Below, in pieces: positions 47,181-57,502 of a stretch of DNA of 64,000 nt (position 1 is its first letter; each line of letters starts with the position of its first letter). Under the pieces are notes generated by a model that did no database searches, had not been told where the DNA came from, and saw only the letters and a program-made list of their open reading frames with translations. The position numbers and the translations under genes were made by a program. Where the stretch lies: positions 1,798,001-1,862,000 of the forward strand of contig NZ_CP042326.1 in NCBI RefSeq assembly GCF_007904085.1. Direction: 5' to 3'. The stretch comes from Euhalothece natronophila Z-M001. GTDB lineage: Bacteria; Cyanobacteriota; Cyanobacteriia; Cyanobacteriales; Rubidibacteraceae.

Positions 47181-48302
47181 ATGAATAATAATATCAGAGT
47201 TGGCAACTTATTTGGCATTCCCTTCTATATTAACCCCTCATGGTTCTTAGTATTAGTTTTAGTGACTTGGGTCTATGGTAGTCAGCTACAAAATTTTCCG
47301 CAATTAGTTGGAGTAGCCCCTTGGCTATTAGGATTAGTGGCAGCCTTACTATTATTCTCGTCAGTTTTAGCTCACGAATTAGGGCATAGTTTTGTAGCTC
47401 TGAAACAGGGAATCAAGGTGAACTCAATTACCCTTTTTATTTTTGGTGGCATAGCCAGTTTAGAAGAAGATTCTAAAACACCATGGGGAGCATTGTTAGT
47501 AGCCATTGCTGGCCCTGCTGTCAGTGTTCTTTTATTTGTGCTGTTTACCACTATTAACTTCTCTGTTTCCCTCTCAGAACCTCTATCTGCTGTAATTGGG
47601 TTACTAGCAACAGTTAATTTAATTTTAGCTCTATTTAATATGATTCCAGGCTTGCCACTTGATGGTGGTAATGTCTTAAAAGCAATTGTTTGGAAAATTA
47701 CAGGGAATCAGTATCGAGGAATTTTTATTGCTAGTATTGTTGGTCAATTTATTGGCTGGATTGCAATTGTATTAGGATTATTTTCGGTATTTGGCATTAC
47801 TCAATTTGGTAGTATTTGGACAGCCTTTATTGGCTTTTTCTTACTACAAAATGCTGGACGCTCAGCCCAGTCTGCCACGTTGCAAGATAAGCTCAGTCGC
47901 TTTACAGCTGAAGAAGCAGTGAGTGAAAATAGTCCTGTAATTAAAGCTGATTTAAATTTACGAGAATTTGTTAACGAGTATATCATCGGAAAAGGAGAAT
48001 GGAGCAAGTTTCTAGTCACTGATGAAGAAGGAAAGTTAATTGGTGAATTAAAAGTTGATGACCTTAAAATTATTCCTACTTCGGAATGGACAGAAAAAAC
48101 AGTTCGTGAATTAACAACGCCACAAGAAGTAACTTCTGTAAAACCCAAGCAATCTCTTCTAGAAGTAGTGATGATGTTTGAGCAAAATAAGCAGAATGAG
48201 GTAGCAGTTATTGGGGATAATGGTGTTGTTTTTGGGCTAATCGAGAAGTCTGGAATTGCTAAGTTTCTCGATAAAAAGCAAGAAGAGTTAAAAACTGCTT
48301 AG
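47181..48302 (+). CDS. Site-2 protease family (M50) with CBS domains
   Basis: 373 residues. Membrane part with the zinc motif HELGH (SVLAHELGHSFVAL) and LPLDGGNVLKA, which supplies the third metal ligand. From about residue 235 to the end are two CBS-like domains (SENSPVIKADLNLREFVNEY and VTSVKPKQSLLEVVMMFEQN), as in Rip3-like intramembrane proteases. It probably cuts a membrane protein in response to energy or nucleotide state. The adjacent gap holds nothing clear. Confidence 0.92.
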   Translation: MNNNIRVGNLFGIPFYINPSWFLVLVLVTWVYGSQLQNFPQLVGVAPWLLGLVAALLLFSSVLAHELGHSFVALKQGIKVNSITLFIFGGIASLEEDSKTPWGALLVAIAGPAVSVLLFVLFTTINFSVSLSEPLSAVIGLLATVNLILALFNMIPGLPLDGGNVLKAIVWKITGNQYRGIFIASIVGQFIGWIAIVLGLFSVFGITQFGSIWTAFIGFFLLQNAGRSAQSATLQDKLSRFTAEEAVSENSPVIKADLNLREFVNEYIIGKGEWSKFLVTDEEGKLIGELKVDDLKIIPTSEWTEKTVRELTTPQEVTSVKPKQSLLEVVMMFEQNKQNEVAVIGDNGVVFGLIEKSGIAKFLDKKQEELKTA

Positions 48303-48384
48303 TATCAAATCAATCAAAATTAATGAAATCGGAGCCAAGGCTGAAAAAGCCTATCGCCAATAGAGTGTGGATGGGGACTTCTCG

Positions 48385-48412
48385 GTGGTATCGGTTAAGT
48401 GGTATCGGTTAA
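48385..48412. repeat. Perfect 14-bp tandem duplication
   Basis: GTGGTATCGGTTAA is present twice in direct succession, just after a decayed GGGGACTTCTCGG fragment of the hairpin type seen at 17.1-17.5 kb. It lies 128 bases before topA. Confidence 0.6.
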
Positions 48413-48539
48413 AAAACTGTGCAATTCTAAATTTGATCTGATATTAGTAGAAGAAGTCTATGCTATAAATTCAGATTCGTTATCATCAAAGATTAAATAG
48501 CGATTTGCCGTTTAATTTACTACATTCTCCTGAAGCCCA

Positions 48540-51341
48540 ATGCCTACTCTTGTCATCGTTGAATCACCAACTAAAGCCCGAACCATCCGTAAATATCTGC
48601 CCAATGATTATCGCGTAGAAGCCTCCATGGGCCACGTGCGAGACTTACCCTCCTCCGCGAAAGAAGTGCCAGCCAAAATTAAAGGGGAAAGTTGGGCGCG
48701 ACTGGGGGTTAACGTAGAAAATGGATTTGAACCTGTTTATGTTGTTCCCAGTGACAAGAAAAAAGTTGTTAAGGAACTCAAAGCCGCCCTCAAAGAAGCC
48801 GATGAATTAATCCTCGCCACAGACGAAGACAGAGAAGGAGAAAGCATTTCTTGGCATCTTAAAGAATTACTCAACCCAAAAGTTCCTACCAAGCGGATGG
48901 TTTTCCATGAAATTACCCGTGAGGCGATTCAAGAAGCCCTTAACCAATGTCGGGATGTCAACGATGACTTAGTAGAAGCCCAAGAAACTCGGCGCATTCT
49001 TGATCGTCTCTATGGCTATACCCTCTCTCCCCTACTGTGGAACAAAATCGCACGGGGACTTTCCGCAGGGCGAGTGCAGTCAGTGGCGGTACGTCTCATT
49101 GTGGAAAAAGAAAGAGAACGGCGGGCTTTCAAAAGTGGAAGTTATTGGGACTTAAAAGCCACCCTAGAAAAAGAAAAAAGTGAATTTGAAGCGAAATTAA
49201 TTACCCTTGGTGGGAAAAAACTCGCCACAGGTAGTGACTTTGACCCGAAAACGGGGAAAATTGCTAAAGGGAAGGATGTGGTGCTGCTAAAAGAAGCAGA
49301 TGCGAATGCGCTAAAAGAGCGACTAAGTGATAAAGAATGGACGGTTAAACAAGTTGAAGAAAAACCCACTACTCGCAAGCCATCACCGCCGTTTACTACT
49401 TCCACTCTGCAACAAGAAGCCAACCGCAAATTAAAAATCTCAGCACGGGATACCATGCGGACGGCTCAGAGTTTGTATGAAAATGGTTATATTACCTATA
49501 TGCGGACTGACTCGGTGCATCTGTCTGAACAAGCCATTAGTGCCGCTAGAAGCTGTGTAACCAGCAAATACGGTAAAGAATACCTTTCCCCAAAACCCCG
49601 TCAATACAGTACCAAAAGTAAAGGCGCACAAGAAGCCCACGAAGCGATCCGCCCAGCTGGAGAAAGTTTCCGTTCTCCCCAAGAAACAGGGCTACAGGGG
49701 CGAGAATTTGCCCTCTATGACTTGATTTGGAAGCGCACAGTTGCCTCACAAATGGCAAACGCGAAGTTAACTCAAATTAGTGTCACCCTTACTGTGGAAG
49801 ATGCGGAGTTTCGTTCTAGTGGTAAACGCATTGACTTTCCTGGATTCTTTCGGGCATATGTAGAGGGATCAGATGATCCGGAAGCGGCTTTAGATAACCA
49901 AGAGGTGGTTTTACCGAACTTAAAAGAAGGCGATCATCCCAATTGTAAAAAATTAGAGTCCCTTGGACATGAAACCCAACCCCCAGCCCGTTATACGGAA
50001 GCCTCACTGGTGAAAATGCTAGAAAGTGAAGGAATTGGGCGACCCAGTACCTATGCCAGTATTATTAGCACAATTATCGATCGCGGCTATGTGCAAATGC
50101 GTGGTAATGCCCTTGTTCCAACTTTTACCGCCTTTGCAGTCACCAGTCTTTTAGAACAGTATTTTGGGGAATTGGTTGATCCTCATTTTACCGCCCGCAT
50201 GGAAGAAACCCTTGATCACATAGCAGCCGGAAAAAGCGACTCTACCCCCTATCTGAAAGAATTTTATTATGGGGAAAAAGGAGTCAATACCCTAGTGGAA
50301 GAAAAGCAGAAAGAAATTGATCCTGATACGGCTAAAGCGGTTGATTTAGACGAAAACATTGATGCGAGAATTAAAATTGGCTATTTTGGCCCCTATCTAG
50401 AAACTGAAAGTGAAGAAGGACAGGTCAGGGCTTCTATTCCGCAAGATGTGACTCCTGCTGATATTAATCCTGAACAAGTAGAGGTTCTGATTCGCCAGAA
50501 AACAGAAGGGCCAGATCAACTGGGAACGCATCCTGAAACGGGAGAACCCATCTTTATCAAAATTGGTAAATATGGTCCTTATGTGGAATTAGGAGAAGCC
50601 ACTGAAGAGAAGAAAAAGCCGAAACGCTGTTCGATTCCTAAAGGGACAAAAGCCGAAGATGTAACGTTAGAAATGGCAGTGGATTTACTTTCACTTCCTC
50701 GTCATTTAGGCGAACATCCTGCAACGGGCGCACCCATCAAAGCCGCGATCGGACCATACGGCCCCTATGTTGTCCATGATCAAGGAAAAGAGGGGAAAGA
50801 CTATCGTTCTCTAAAGAAAGAGGATGATGTGTTAACGGTGGGATTAGATCGCGCTTTAGAACTGCTTTCACAACCGAAAAGAACTCGTCGCGGCAACCAA
50901 AAAGAATTAATTAAAGAATTAGGAAATCACCCTGATAATGATAAGCCCGTGAAATTATATAAAGGGCAACATGGCCCTTATGTTAATCATGGTCGAAAAA
51001 ATGCCAGTCTTCCAGAAGGAGAAAAGCCTGAGAATATTACCCTAGAACGAGCGGTGGAACTTTTAGCAGAAAAAAGTAAAAGTACAACAACCAAGACCAA
51101 ATCTAGTAGTTCGAGTTCCAAGAAAGCGTCTAACAGTAAAACTGGAACTAAAAGTAAAACAAGCAAGACCAAATCTAGTAGCAATTCGAGTTCTAAGAAA
51201 ACGTCTAGCAGTAAAACTGGAACTAAAAGTAAAACAAGCAAGACCAAATCTAGTAACAGTGCCAACAAAAATTCCAGCAGTAAAACAGCTACTAAAAAAG
51301 GCGGAACTAAGAGTAAAAGTAGTACCACAAATAACAAATAA
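48540..51341 (+). CDS. topA: DNA topoisomerase I
   Basis: 933 residues. Toprim domain at the start ([30 protein letters not shown]), active-site Tyr in YITYMRTDS, then several C-terminal units ending [16 protein letters not shown] and GPYVNHG as in cyanobacterial TopA, without C4 zinc fingers. The last about 85 residues are nearly only Lys, Ser, Thr and Asn, encoded by tandem units (51099-51320). It relaxes negative supercoils. The stop overlaps the msrP start by one base. Confidence 0.96.
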   Translation: MPTLVIVESPTKARTIRKYLPNDYRVEASMGHVRDLPSSAKEVPAKIKGESWARLGVNVENGFEPVYVVPSDKKKVVKELKAALKEADELILATDEDREGESISWHLKELLNPKVPTKRMVFHEITREAIQEALNQCRDVNDDLVEAQETRRILDRLYGYTLSPLLWNKIARGLSAGRVQSVAVRLIVEKERERRAFKSGSYWDLKATLEKEKSEFEAKLITLGGKKLATGSDFDPKTGKIAKGKDVVLLKEADANALKERLSDKEWTVKQVEEKPTTRKPSPPFTTSTLQQEANRKLKISARDTMRTAQSLYENGYITYMRTDSVHLSEQAISAARSCVTSKYGKEYLSPKPRQYSTKSKGAQEAHEAIRPAGESFRSPQETGLQGREFALYDLIWKRTVASQMANAKLTQISVTLTVEDAEFRSSGKRIDFPGFFRAYVEGSDDPEAALDNQEVVLPNLKEGDHPNCKKLESLGHETQPPARYTEASLVKMLESEGIGRPSTYASIISTIIDRGYVQMRGNALVPTFTAFAVTSLLEQYFGELVDPHFTARMEETLDHIAAGKSDSTPYLKEFYYGEKGVNTLVEEKQKEIDPDTAKAVDLDENIDARIKIGYFGPYLETESEEGQVRASIPQDVTPADINPEQVEVLIRQKTEGPDQLGTHPETGEPIFIKIGKYGPYVELGEATEEKKKPKRCSIPKGTKAEDVTLEMAVDLLSLPRHLGEHPATGAPIKAAIGPYGPYVVHDQGKEGKDYRSLKKEDDVLTVGLDRALELLSQPKRTRRGNQKELIKELGNHPDNDKPVKLYKGQHGPYVNHGRKNASLPEGEKPENITLERAVELLAEKSKSTTTKTKSSSSSSKKASNSKTGTKSKTSKTKSSSNSSSKKTSSSKTGTKSKTSKTKSSNSANKNSSSKTATKKGGTKSKSSTTNNK
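51099..51320 (+). repeat. Tandem repeats of 72-75 bp coding the TopA tail
   Basis: Unit 1 at 51099-51170 and unit 2 at 51171-51245 both begin AAATCTAGTAG and share the run AAAACAAGCAAGACC at their ends; unit 3 from 51246 is degenerate. Each unit encodes a Lys/Ser/Thr-rich block. Copy number is likely to vary between strains. Confidence 0.8.
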
Positions 51342-52321
51342 TGATCATCCGTAATCCTAAACCTTGGCATAATGAACGCTCTCAAATTACCTCAAAACGC
51401 TTATATCTCAAGCGGCGACATTTTCTTAAAAGTCTCATTGGCGTAGGAATTGGGGCAACTGCATTTTCTTTAACCGGCTGTACTCAATCTGAATCTGAAC
51501 AAGCCTTAAAAGCCAGTCTCAAACGTCCTAAAATTTCACCTCTCTCTACTAATCCAAATTTTTCTAACCTAGAACGTCCGATAACGGATGAAAAATTAGC
51601 AGGAAGTTACAACAACTTTTATGAGTTTGGAGGAAATAAATCTATCTGGTTAAAAGCCCAAGACTTACCCACAGAAGATTGGAAAGTGGAAGTAACCGGG
51701 TTAGTCAAAAATCCTAAAACTTATGATTTAGACGAGATTAAAAAGCAGTTTCCTATTGAAGAACGCATTTATCGCTTTCGTTGTGTGGAAGCCTGGTCGA
51801 TGGTTTTACCTTGGGTAGGGTTTCCGATGAAAGCGTTAATTAAAGCCGTTGAACCTACCTCTAAGGCTAAATTTGTGCGCTTTACGTCCTTTTATGATGA
51901 AAAGATCATGCCTGGCCCCACGTTTCATTTTGGGGAACTTCCTTGGCCCTATACTGAGTCTTTGCGCCTTGATGAAATGGCAAATGAGTTAGCCTTTTTT
52001 GCCATTGGCATTTATGGGGAAGAATTACCGAAACAACATGGCGCACCGCTAAGGGCAGTTTTACCGTGGAAATATGGCTTTAAGGGGGCAAAGTCTATTG
52101 CCAAAGTGGAATTTCTCGCGGAACAACCCGCAACTTATTGGAATACATTGATGCCTAATGAGTATGGCTTAATTGCTAATGTTAATCCTGAAGTCCCTCA
52201 TCCCCGATGGTCACAGGCGACAGAGAATTTTATTAGTGAGGGGCCTGATTTATCTTGGGAAATCAAGGAAACGCAACTGTATAACGGCTATGGGGAATAT
52301 GTGGCAAACTTATATTCTTAA
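51341..52321 (+). CDS. msrP: Protein-methionine-sulfoxide reductase, molybdenum subunit
   Basis: 326 residues. A twin-arginine signal KRRHFLKSLIG with a following hydrophobic stretch directs export by Tat. The molybdenum-binding Cys is in YRFRCVEAWSMVLPWVGFP. HGAPLRAVLPWKYGFKGAKS is typical of the YedY/MsrP fold. It repairs oxidised Met in the periplasm. No msrQ heme partner follows here. TAATG overlap with topA suggests cotranscription. Confidence 0.93.
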   Translation: MIIRNPKPWHNERSQITSKRLYLKRRHFLKSLIGVGIGATAFSLTGCTQSESEQALKASLKRPKISPLSTNPNFSNLERPITDEKLAGSYNNFYEFGGNKSIWLKAQDLPTEDWKVEVTGLVKNPKTYDLDEIKKQFPIEERIYRFRCVEAWSMVLPWVGFPMKALIKAVEPTSKAKFVRFTSFYDEKIMPGPTFHFGELPWPYTESLRLDEMANELAFFAIGIYGEELPKQHGAPLRAVLPWKYGFKGAKSIAKVEFLAEQPATYWNTLMPNEYGLIANVNPEVPHPRWSQATENFISEGPDLSWEIKETQLYNGYGEYVANLYS

Positions 52322-52493
52322 ACTACTCACTTCGTAATTACATAGCCTTCTCAGTCACAATCAATGGATATAATTGACTGAATAAAAAAAAACTGATTGA
52401 TTTTTTTTCTCACAGACGAGACAGTGCCACTATACAAATTCTAGAATGTTTTAAGATTTGCAATTTCAACATTCCCAAAAAGGATAAGCGACG

Positions 52494-53858
52494 ATGACGA
52501 CAGCAGAACTAGATCCCCCAACACAAGTATCAGCAAAAGCCAAGTTAGAGGAAAATTGGCTTTCTAATCCAACTTACGATCAGGATACGATCGCTGAAGC
52601 AGAAAATGAGAACCTGCTTAATGAAAATTCACAAAATTTGAGTTACATCACAAGCCCCTTACGCGTCAAGCTACAAATTGGGTTTGCCTTTCTCGCCTTT
52701 ATTCTCATTGGGGCAAATGATGCCGTAATTGGAGTTTTATTGCCACGCTGGGGAGATTATTATCATGTAGATAAAACTACCCTTAGCTTTGCGTTTCTTG
52801 TGGGTTCTGTCGGTTACTTAATTGCAGCGCTTAATAGTAGCTTCCTTTCAAGCAAATTAGGGAACGTAAAATTTCTCTTACTGGGAAAACTGAGTTTTCT
52901 AGGCGGAATTTTAATATTTGCTAGTCAACCACCACTATATATTTTGTTGGGTGTTCCTCTCTTACTAGGCTTTGGGGCAGCAATTCTCGAAGCCGCATTA
53001 AATTCCCATTTAGCCAGCCTTCCCAATAAAACGGCTCTTTTAAACTATCTTCACGCTTTTTACGGGGTAGGTGCATTACTCAGTCCTTTTCTCGCTTCAC
53101 AACTCTTAGAAGCTAAATTTAGCTGGAATATCATTTATTTTATTATTGCAACCGTCAGTCTCTGTCTATTACTCAGTATTCGTGCCTTATTTACGAAAGC
53201 TGATGCTACTACTACTATTAGCGAAGAAAGTTCTAATCAGGAAAATAGCCCCTTAAAATACCGTTTTGTTTGGCTATTTGCTTTCTTTCTCCTTTTCTAT
53301 GCTGGTGCCGAAATTAGTCTAGGACATTGGAGTTATAGTTTTCTCACGGAATATCGTCATGAAAGCACTGCCTTAGCTGGTTGGTTAGTCAGTGGTTATT
53401 GGTTAGGATTAACTGTTGGAAGAGTTTGTATTGCGCCCTTAGCTCACAAAATTGGTAGTAAAAACATTATTAATACTTGTTTAATTGGAGTTGTTTGCGG
53501 ACTCTTACTTTTTAATTTAGTTGCGCTGAGCTTTACCAGTGGTTTTGGTTTATTATTAACGGGTTTTTGCTTGGGCCCCATTTTACCCACTGGATTTGCA
53601 TTTCTTTCTAATGTTATTCCTAGTCATCTTTTAATGGGATCAATTAGTTTTATTGCCAGTTTAAGCAGCTTAGGAAAAGCCCTCTTTCCTTGGTTAGCAG
53701 GTAATGTAGCAGAAGGCTTAGGATTACAAATGTTCTTACCCTATGTGATTTTGCTCGCTGTTGCGATGGTACTTTGCTGGCTAGTAGTTTTAAATCGGGC
53801 AAACACGCTGACTACAGTTCAGACGGCAGTTGAGTCTATGCCTCTCCTAAGAAACTAA
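52494..53858 (+). CDS. MFS transporter (FucP/sugar-type)
   Basis: 454 residues, twelve membrane segments after a hydrophilic N-terminus of about 60 residues. IGVLLPRWGDYYHVDKTTLSF, LHAFYGVGALLSPFLA and LTGFCLGPILPTGFAFLSN resemble the fucose-permease side of the MFS. The substrate is unknown. A poly-A/poly-T hairpin-like run lies in the 170-base gap before it. Confidence 0.85.
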   Translation: MTTAELDPPTQVSAKAKLEENWLSNPTYDQDTIAEAENENLLNENSQNLSYITSPLRVKLQIGFAFLAFILIGANDAVIGVLLPRWGDYYHVDKTTLSFAFLVGSVGYLIAALNSSFLSSKLGNVKFLLLGKLSFLGGILIFASQPPLYILLGVPLLLGFGAAILEAALNSHLASLPNKTALLNYLHAFYGVGALLSPFLASQLLEAKFSWNIIYFIIATVSLCLLLSIRALFTKADATTTISEESSNQENSPLKYRFVWLFAFFLLFYAGAEISLGHWSYSFLTEYRHESTALAGWLVSGYWLGLTVGRVCIAPLAHKIGSKNIINTCLIGVVCGLLLFNLVALSFTSGFGLLLTGFCLGPILPTGFAFLSNVIPSHLLMGSISFIASLSSLGKALFPWLAGNVAEGLGLQMFLPYVILLAVAMVLCWLVVLNRANTLTTVQTAVESMPLLRN

Positions 53859-54006
53859 ACCGGTTGAAGGCTTGGGAGTTACGTCAAAATAAGAGCCGCT
53901 AACAGATTGATCTTTATAGGTGGAGTGAGGCATGATAGAAAATAATAAATCAAATGGAGTGTGACAATAGAATAATATTTGTCATTCTAGGAAGTTTTAT
54001 AGCCCT

Positions 54007-54393
54007 ATGACTGCAAACACTGAAAATCAAACTGAAGACCAAAATCCCAATGTTAGCGGCGACTCAGCCTTAAATCTAATGCGGAATTTTTCCCAGAAAT
54101 ATGCCAAACAAACTGGGACTTATTTCTGTGCTGATCAGTCTGTTACCGCCGTGGTAATTGAAGGATTAGCCAAGCATAAAGAGGAATTAGGTGCGCCCTT
54201 GTGTCCTTGTCGCCATTATGAAGACAAAGAAGCAGAAGCCAAACATGGCTACTGGAATTGCCCTTGTGTTCCGATGCGCGAACGGAAAGAGTGTCATTGT
54301 ATGCTCTTTTTAACCGACGATCATGACTTTGCTGGAAACGAGCAAGACATTGATCTCGACTATATCAAAGAAGTTCGTGAAACCATGGGATAA
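54007..54393 (+). CDS. ftrC: Ferredoxin-thioredoxin reductase, catalytic beta subunit
   Basis: 128 residues. The cysteine motifs CPC, CPC and CHC (PLCPCRHYED, NCPCVPMRERKECHC) bind the 4Fe-4S cluster next to the active disulfide. It passes electrons from ferredoxin to thioredoxin for light control of enzymes. First of four genes in the same direction with short gaps. Confidence 0.97.
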   Translation: MTANTENQTEDQNPNVSGDSALNLMRNFSQKYAKQTGTYFCADQSVTAVVIEGLAKHKEELGAPLCPCRHYEDKEAEAKHGYWNCPCVPMRERKECHCMLFLTDDHDFAGNEQDIDLDYIKEVRETMG

Positions 54394-54405
54394 GGCTTTG
54401 TCTTC

Positions 54406-54810
54406 ATGCCTACTGCTACTTTTTGGCAAGGAGTAACCCAGTTTAATCAGCAACAGTTCTATGCTTGCCATGATACCTTTGAGGAATTGTGGATGGAAGC
54501 AGAATTGCGCGATCGCGCTTTTTATCAAGGACTATTGCAGATTGCCGTTGGCTGCTACCACCTCAGTAATTTGAACTGGCGGGGGGCAGTCACCTTATTA
54601 GGAGAAGGAATTGGACGCTTAGAAGAGTACGAACCGACTTATTTCCAAATTGATGTTACCCAACTCCTTGATCAAAGTAGCGCGTTACTAGAGTCTTTGC
54701 AAGACATTGGCGAAGAAAATATTGAGGCTTGGGTAAATTCTATCCAAGCCCCTTCTTTGCCGACGATTATTACTGTGCAAGGGGAAAATTATGATTCCGA
54801 AACTGAGTAA
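54406..54810 (+). CDS. DUF309 domain-containing protein
   Basis: 134 residues, helical. FNQQQFYACHDTFEELWM, then FYQGLLQIAVGCYHL and NWRGAVTLLGEGIGRLE are the DUF309 core (HDTFEELW). Function unknown. It starts 12 bases after ftrC and overlaps the next gene by 20 bases. Confidence 0.9.
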   Translation: MPTATFWQGVTQFNQQQFYACHDTFEELWMEAELRDRAFYQGLLQIAVGCYHLSNLNWRGAVTLLGEGIGRLEEYEPTYFQIDVTQLLDQSSALLESLQDIGEENIEAWVNSIQAPSLPTIITVQGENYDSETE

Positions 54811-55177
54811 TTCCCAAGCATGGGAACAAGCCCAATTACTGATGCAACCAGCTTATATTCGGGTAGTCGATAATTTACGGAAAGCCCTTGAAGACTCAGC
54901 ATGGCGAGAAAGTTATCAAGAAGTAGAAACCCCAATTCCAGGGTATGAACTCTGCTTGAGTAAGCAAGGTCAAGATATTAAAGTTAGCTTATGGGAACTG
55001 TGTTTTGAAGTTTGTTTTCAAGACTATCAACGGGGAAGTGTTCCCCCAGACTCAGAATTACAAGTTGATATTGATACAGGATTATTTGATACCGAAACAG
55101 GAGAAGTAGATTGGGAAAAACTTGATCAAAAAGCCCAAGCTAAAATTGAAAATTTATTTTCCAGTTTAGAAAAATAA
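54791..55177 (+). CDS. Conserved hypothetical protein in ftrC-ygfZ cluster
   Basis: 128 residues, acidic, with Trp and Cys in WELCFEVCFQDY. No family recognised. It overlaps the DUF309 gene by 20 bases and precedes ygfZ by six, so it belongs to the same transcript. Confidence 0.65.
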   Translation: MIPKLSNSQAWEQAQLLMQPAYIRVVDNLRKALEDSAWRESYQEVETPIPGYELCLSKQGQDIKVSLWELCFEVCFQDYQRGSVPPDSELQVDIDTGLFDTETGEVDWEKLDQKAQAKIENLFSSLEK

Positions 55178-55183
55178 AAGCCT

Positions 55184-56152
55184 ATGAGTTCTTATTCCGA
55201 CCTTAAAAAAACTGCTCAAAAAGAAGTAGCAAGTTACCATGCTTCCGAGCAAGGAATTATTGAATTAACAGGAGAAGATAGTTTTAATTTTCTCCACAAT
55301 CAAAGCACCAATGAAATTAAAAGTCTCAAAGCGGGACAAGGATGCAATACTGTTTTTGTGAATTCCACTGCTCGTAATCTTGATTTAGCGACGGTTTATG
55401 TGGGTAAGGATAAAATAATATTATTAGTTTCTCCCAATCGGACGCAATTTCTCATGGAGTGGCTAGATCGCTATCTTTTCCCTATGGATCAGGTGAAGCT
55501 AAAGAATGTTTCCCAAGAAAATGCTGTTTTCTATCTCTACGGCGAAAAAAGTTCAGCTCTTTTAGAAAAATGGGGATTAAATCCTCTCAAGGATCAACCA
55601 TTTGCCAGCCATGAAATGAGAGAAATTAATGGCATTTCTGTCCGAGTTGCACTGGGAACTGATTTAGGCTTAACTGGTTATACCTTGATTCTGTCTTCTC
55701 AACAAGCCAGCAACTTCCAAGAGATGTTAAGCAATGCTGGCGTTACTTCCCTTTCTCCAGAAGTGTGGGAAGAATTGAGCCTAGAACAGGGACGACCACT
55801 CCCCGACTACGAGCTTACAGAAGATTATAACCCCCTAGAAGCTGGACTGTGGAAAGCCATTTCCTTTGATAAAGGCTGCTATATTGGTCAAGAGACGATC
55901 GCGCGACTGAATACATATCAAGGAGTTAAACAACGGCTATGGGGGCTAGAATTATCACAACCCGTTACGCCAGAAACCCCCATCACCGTAGAAGGGAAAA
56001 AAGTAGGCAAATTAACCCGTATCCTAGAAACAGAAGAAGGGGTCAAAGGATTAGGCTATATTCGCACTAAAGCAGGCGGAGAAGGCTTAACGGTGCAAGT
56101 AGGAGACGCAACCGCAAAGGTAGTGGCTGTTCCTTTTGTAACCCATCTTTAA
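55184..56152 (+). CDS. ygfZ: Folate-binding protein YgfZ (Fe-S cluster maintenance)
   Basis: 322 residues, T-protein fold. The signature KGCYIGQETIARL (KGCYxGQE) is present, and NQSTNEIKSLKAGQG is as expected at the start. YgfZ uses tetrahydrofolate and supports Fe-S enzymes. Its place next to a 4Fe-4S enzyme gene fits that job. Ends with four bases of overlap against the convergent MFS gene. Confidence 0.92.
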   Translation: MSSYSDLKKTAQKEVASYHASEQGIIELTGEDSFNFLHNQSTNEIKSLKAGQGCNTVFVNSTARNLDLATVYVGKDKIILLVSPNRTQFLMEWLDRYLFPMDQVKLKNVSQENAVFYLYGEKSSALLEKWGLNPLKDQPFASHEMREINGISVRVALGTDLGLTGYTLILSSQQASNFQEMLSNAGVTSLSPEVWEELSLEQGRPLPDYELTEDYNPLEAGLWKAISFDKGCYIGQETIARLNTYQGVKQRLWGLELSQPVTPETPITVEGKKVGKLTRILETEEGVKGLGYIRTKAGGEGLTVQVGDATAKVVAVPFVTHL

Positions 56153-57354
56153 TTGCTCGATAAAGACTCAGAAGGGGTGAGGGCATCTTTCGTACTGGCT
56201 ATCAAGGCAAATACAGCAACTACGCCTAAAATGCCACTAGCAAGGGCATAAGTGCCACTTGCCCCTACCCATTGGATAGCAGTTTGACTGGCAAATGGGG
56301 AAAGAAACTCGCCAATATAGAACGCTGTGGTTAACCCGCCTAAAGCACGACCTCGAATTTTTGGCTCAACGGCTTGGGTTAGCCAAACTTTGCAGTTAGG
56401 GAAGAGTAAACCGAAGCCTAAACCACTAATAGCTAATCCGAAAACAATGAATTTGAAATTGGGAGCGACTGCAATAATAGTATGCCCAACACAGGCTAAT
56501 CCAAACGCGATCGCGAGAATATTAACAAAACTCAACCTTGCCTTAACTCGACCATAAACAATTGAAATCCCAGCCTGACAAAATGTCAGGGTAGAAAGGG
56601 CAAATCCACTTAAAGAGGCAGGTAGATCAAAGGATGAACGCAGATAAAACGGTAACTGAACAGGAGTAAGATAAAACAAGAACATATGCAACAATTCCAC
56701 CCCATAAATTACCCCCAACGTTAATAGGGGAAGTTGCGCCCAAGGAATCTGAGTTTGTGAGTTATCCGAATCTTCAATCTCATCAATCGGTTCACTCAGC
56801 CATAACACCATGAAAGGTACTAAAACTAAAGGAGACAGGTAAATTAAAAACGGAGTACGCCAGCTAATATCTGCCAACACCCCACTAACAGAAAGAACAA
56901 CCACCCCCACAGCTGCAATGCAAGTAGATTGTAACCCCATTAAAGTTGATCGGGCTTGATCTTCATAATAATCAGCAATGAGCGTGGTAATACTGGTAAT
57001 GACGGTTGCTACTGCAAAACCTAAAATAACCCGGGTTAACAGCAACATCGTCAGACTATCTAAAATATAACCCGCTCCTCCAGAAAGACTAGCTAAAATA
57101 ACCGCTGCAATTAACAGAGGTTTACGTCCCAGGCGATCAATTAATTGACCTGTTACCACTCCTCCGATAATAATTGAAAGTGCTGGCATGGTTAAAACTA
57201 GTCTTACCCAGTACTCAGAATTATTGATATGGGAAAAATAATCTTGAATTGCTGGTAATGCTGGAGAAATTGCAGAACTGGGTAAAATAACTAAAGGACT
57301 TGCTCCAAGGAGAACTGCCTTCACCTTCAGGGAGTTGGGATTAAATTCAGACAT
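56149..57354 (-). CDS. MFS transporter (Bcr/CflA or EmrD-like)
   Basis: 401 residues, twelve membrane segments. The loop GQLIDRLGRKPLLIAA between segments 2 and 3 is the MFS signature. GLGFGLLFPNCKVWLTQAVEP is in the second half. Probably an exporter; the substrate is unknown. Confidence 0.87.
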   Translation of the reverse strand: MSEFNPNSLKVKAVLLGASPLVILPSSAISPALPAIQDYFSHINNSEYWVRLVLTMPALSIIIGGVVTGQLIDRLGRKPLLIAAVILASLSGGAGYILDSLTMLLLTRVILGFAVATVITSITTLIADYYEDQARSTLMGLQSTCIAAVGVVVLSVSGVLADISWRTPFLIYLSPLVLVPFMVLWLSEPIDEIEDSDNSQTQIPWAQLPLLTLGVIYGVELLHMFLFYLTPVQLPFYLRSSFDLPASLSGFALSTLTFCQAGISIVYGRVKARLSFVNILAIAFGLACVGHTIIAVAPNFKFIVFGLAISGLGFGLLFPNCKVWLTQAVEPKIRGRALGGLTTAFYIGEFLSPFASQTAIQWVGASGTYALASGILGVVAVFALIASTKDALTPSESLSSN

Positions 57355-57502
57355 GGTTGAGGAGAGTAAATAATTGCCTTACTTCTCTTACTTGTAACAT
57401 TTCTTCATATTATTGACCTCATTCTTAGCATAGATGCACTGGTGTGACTGAAACTGTTATAACCAAGTAGGTGTAAATTTTTGTAAATTCAAACTAGGAG
57501 TT

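Noticed and set aside
50987-51385. Leu-rich frame antisense to the topA tail
   Set aside because: It is the complement of the Lys/Ser/Thr repeats, and its membrane-like look is an artefact of low complexity.
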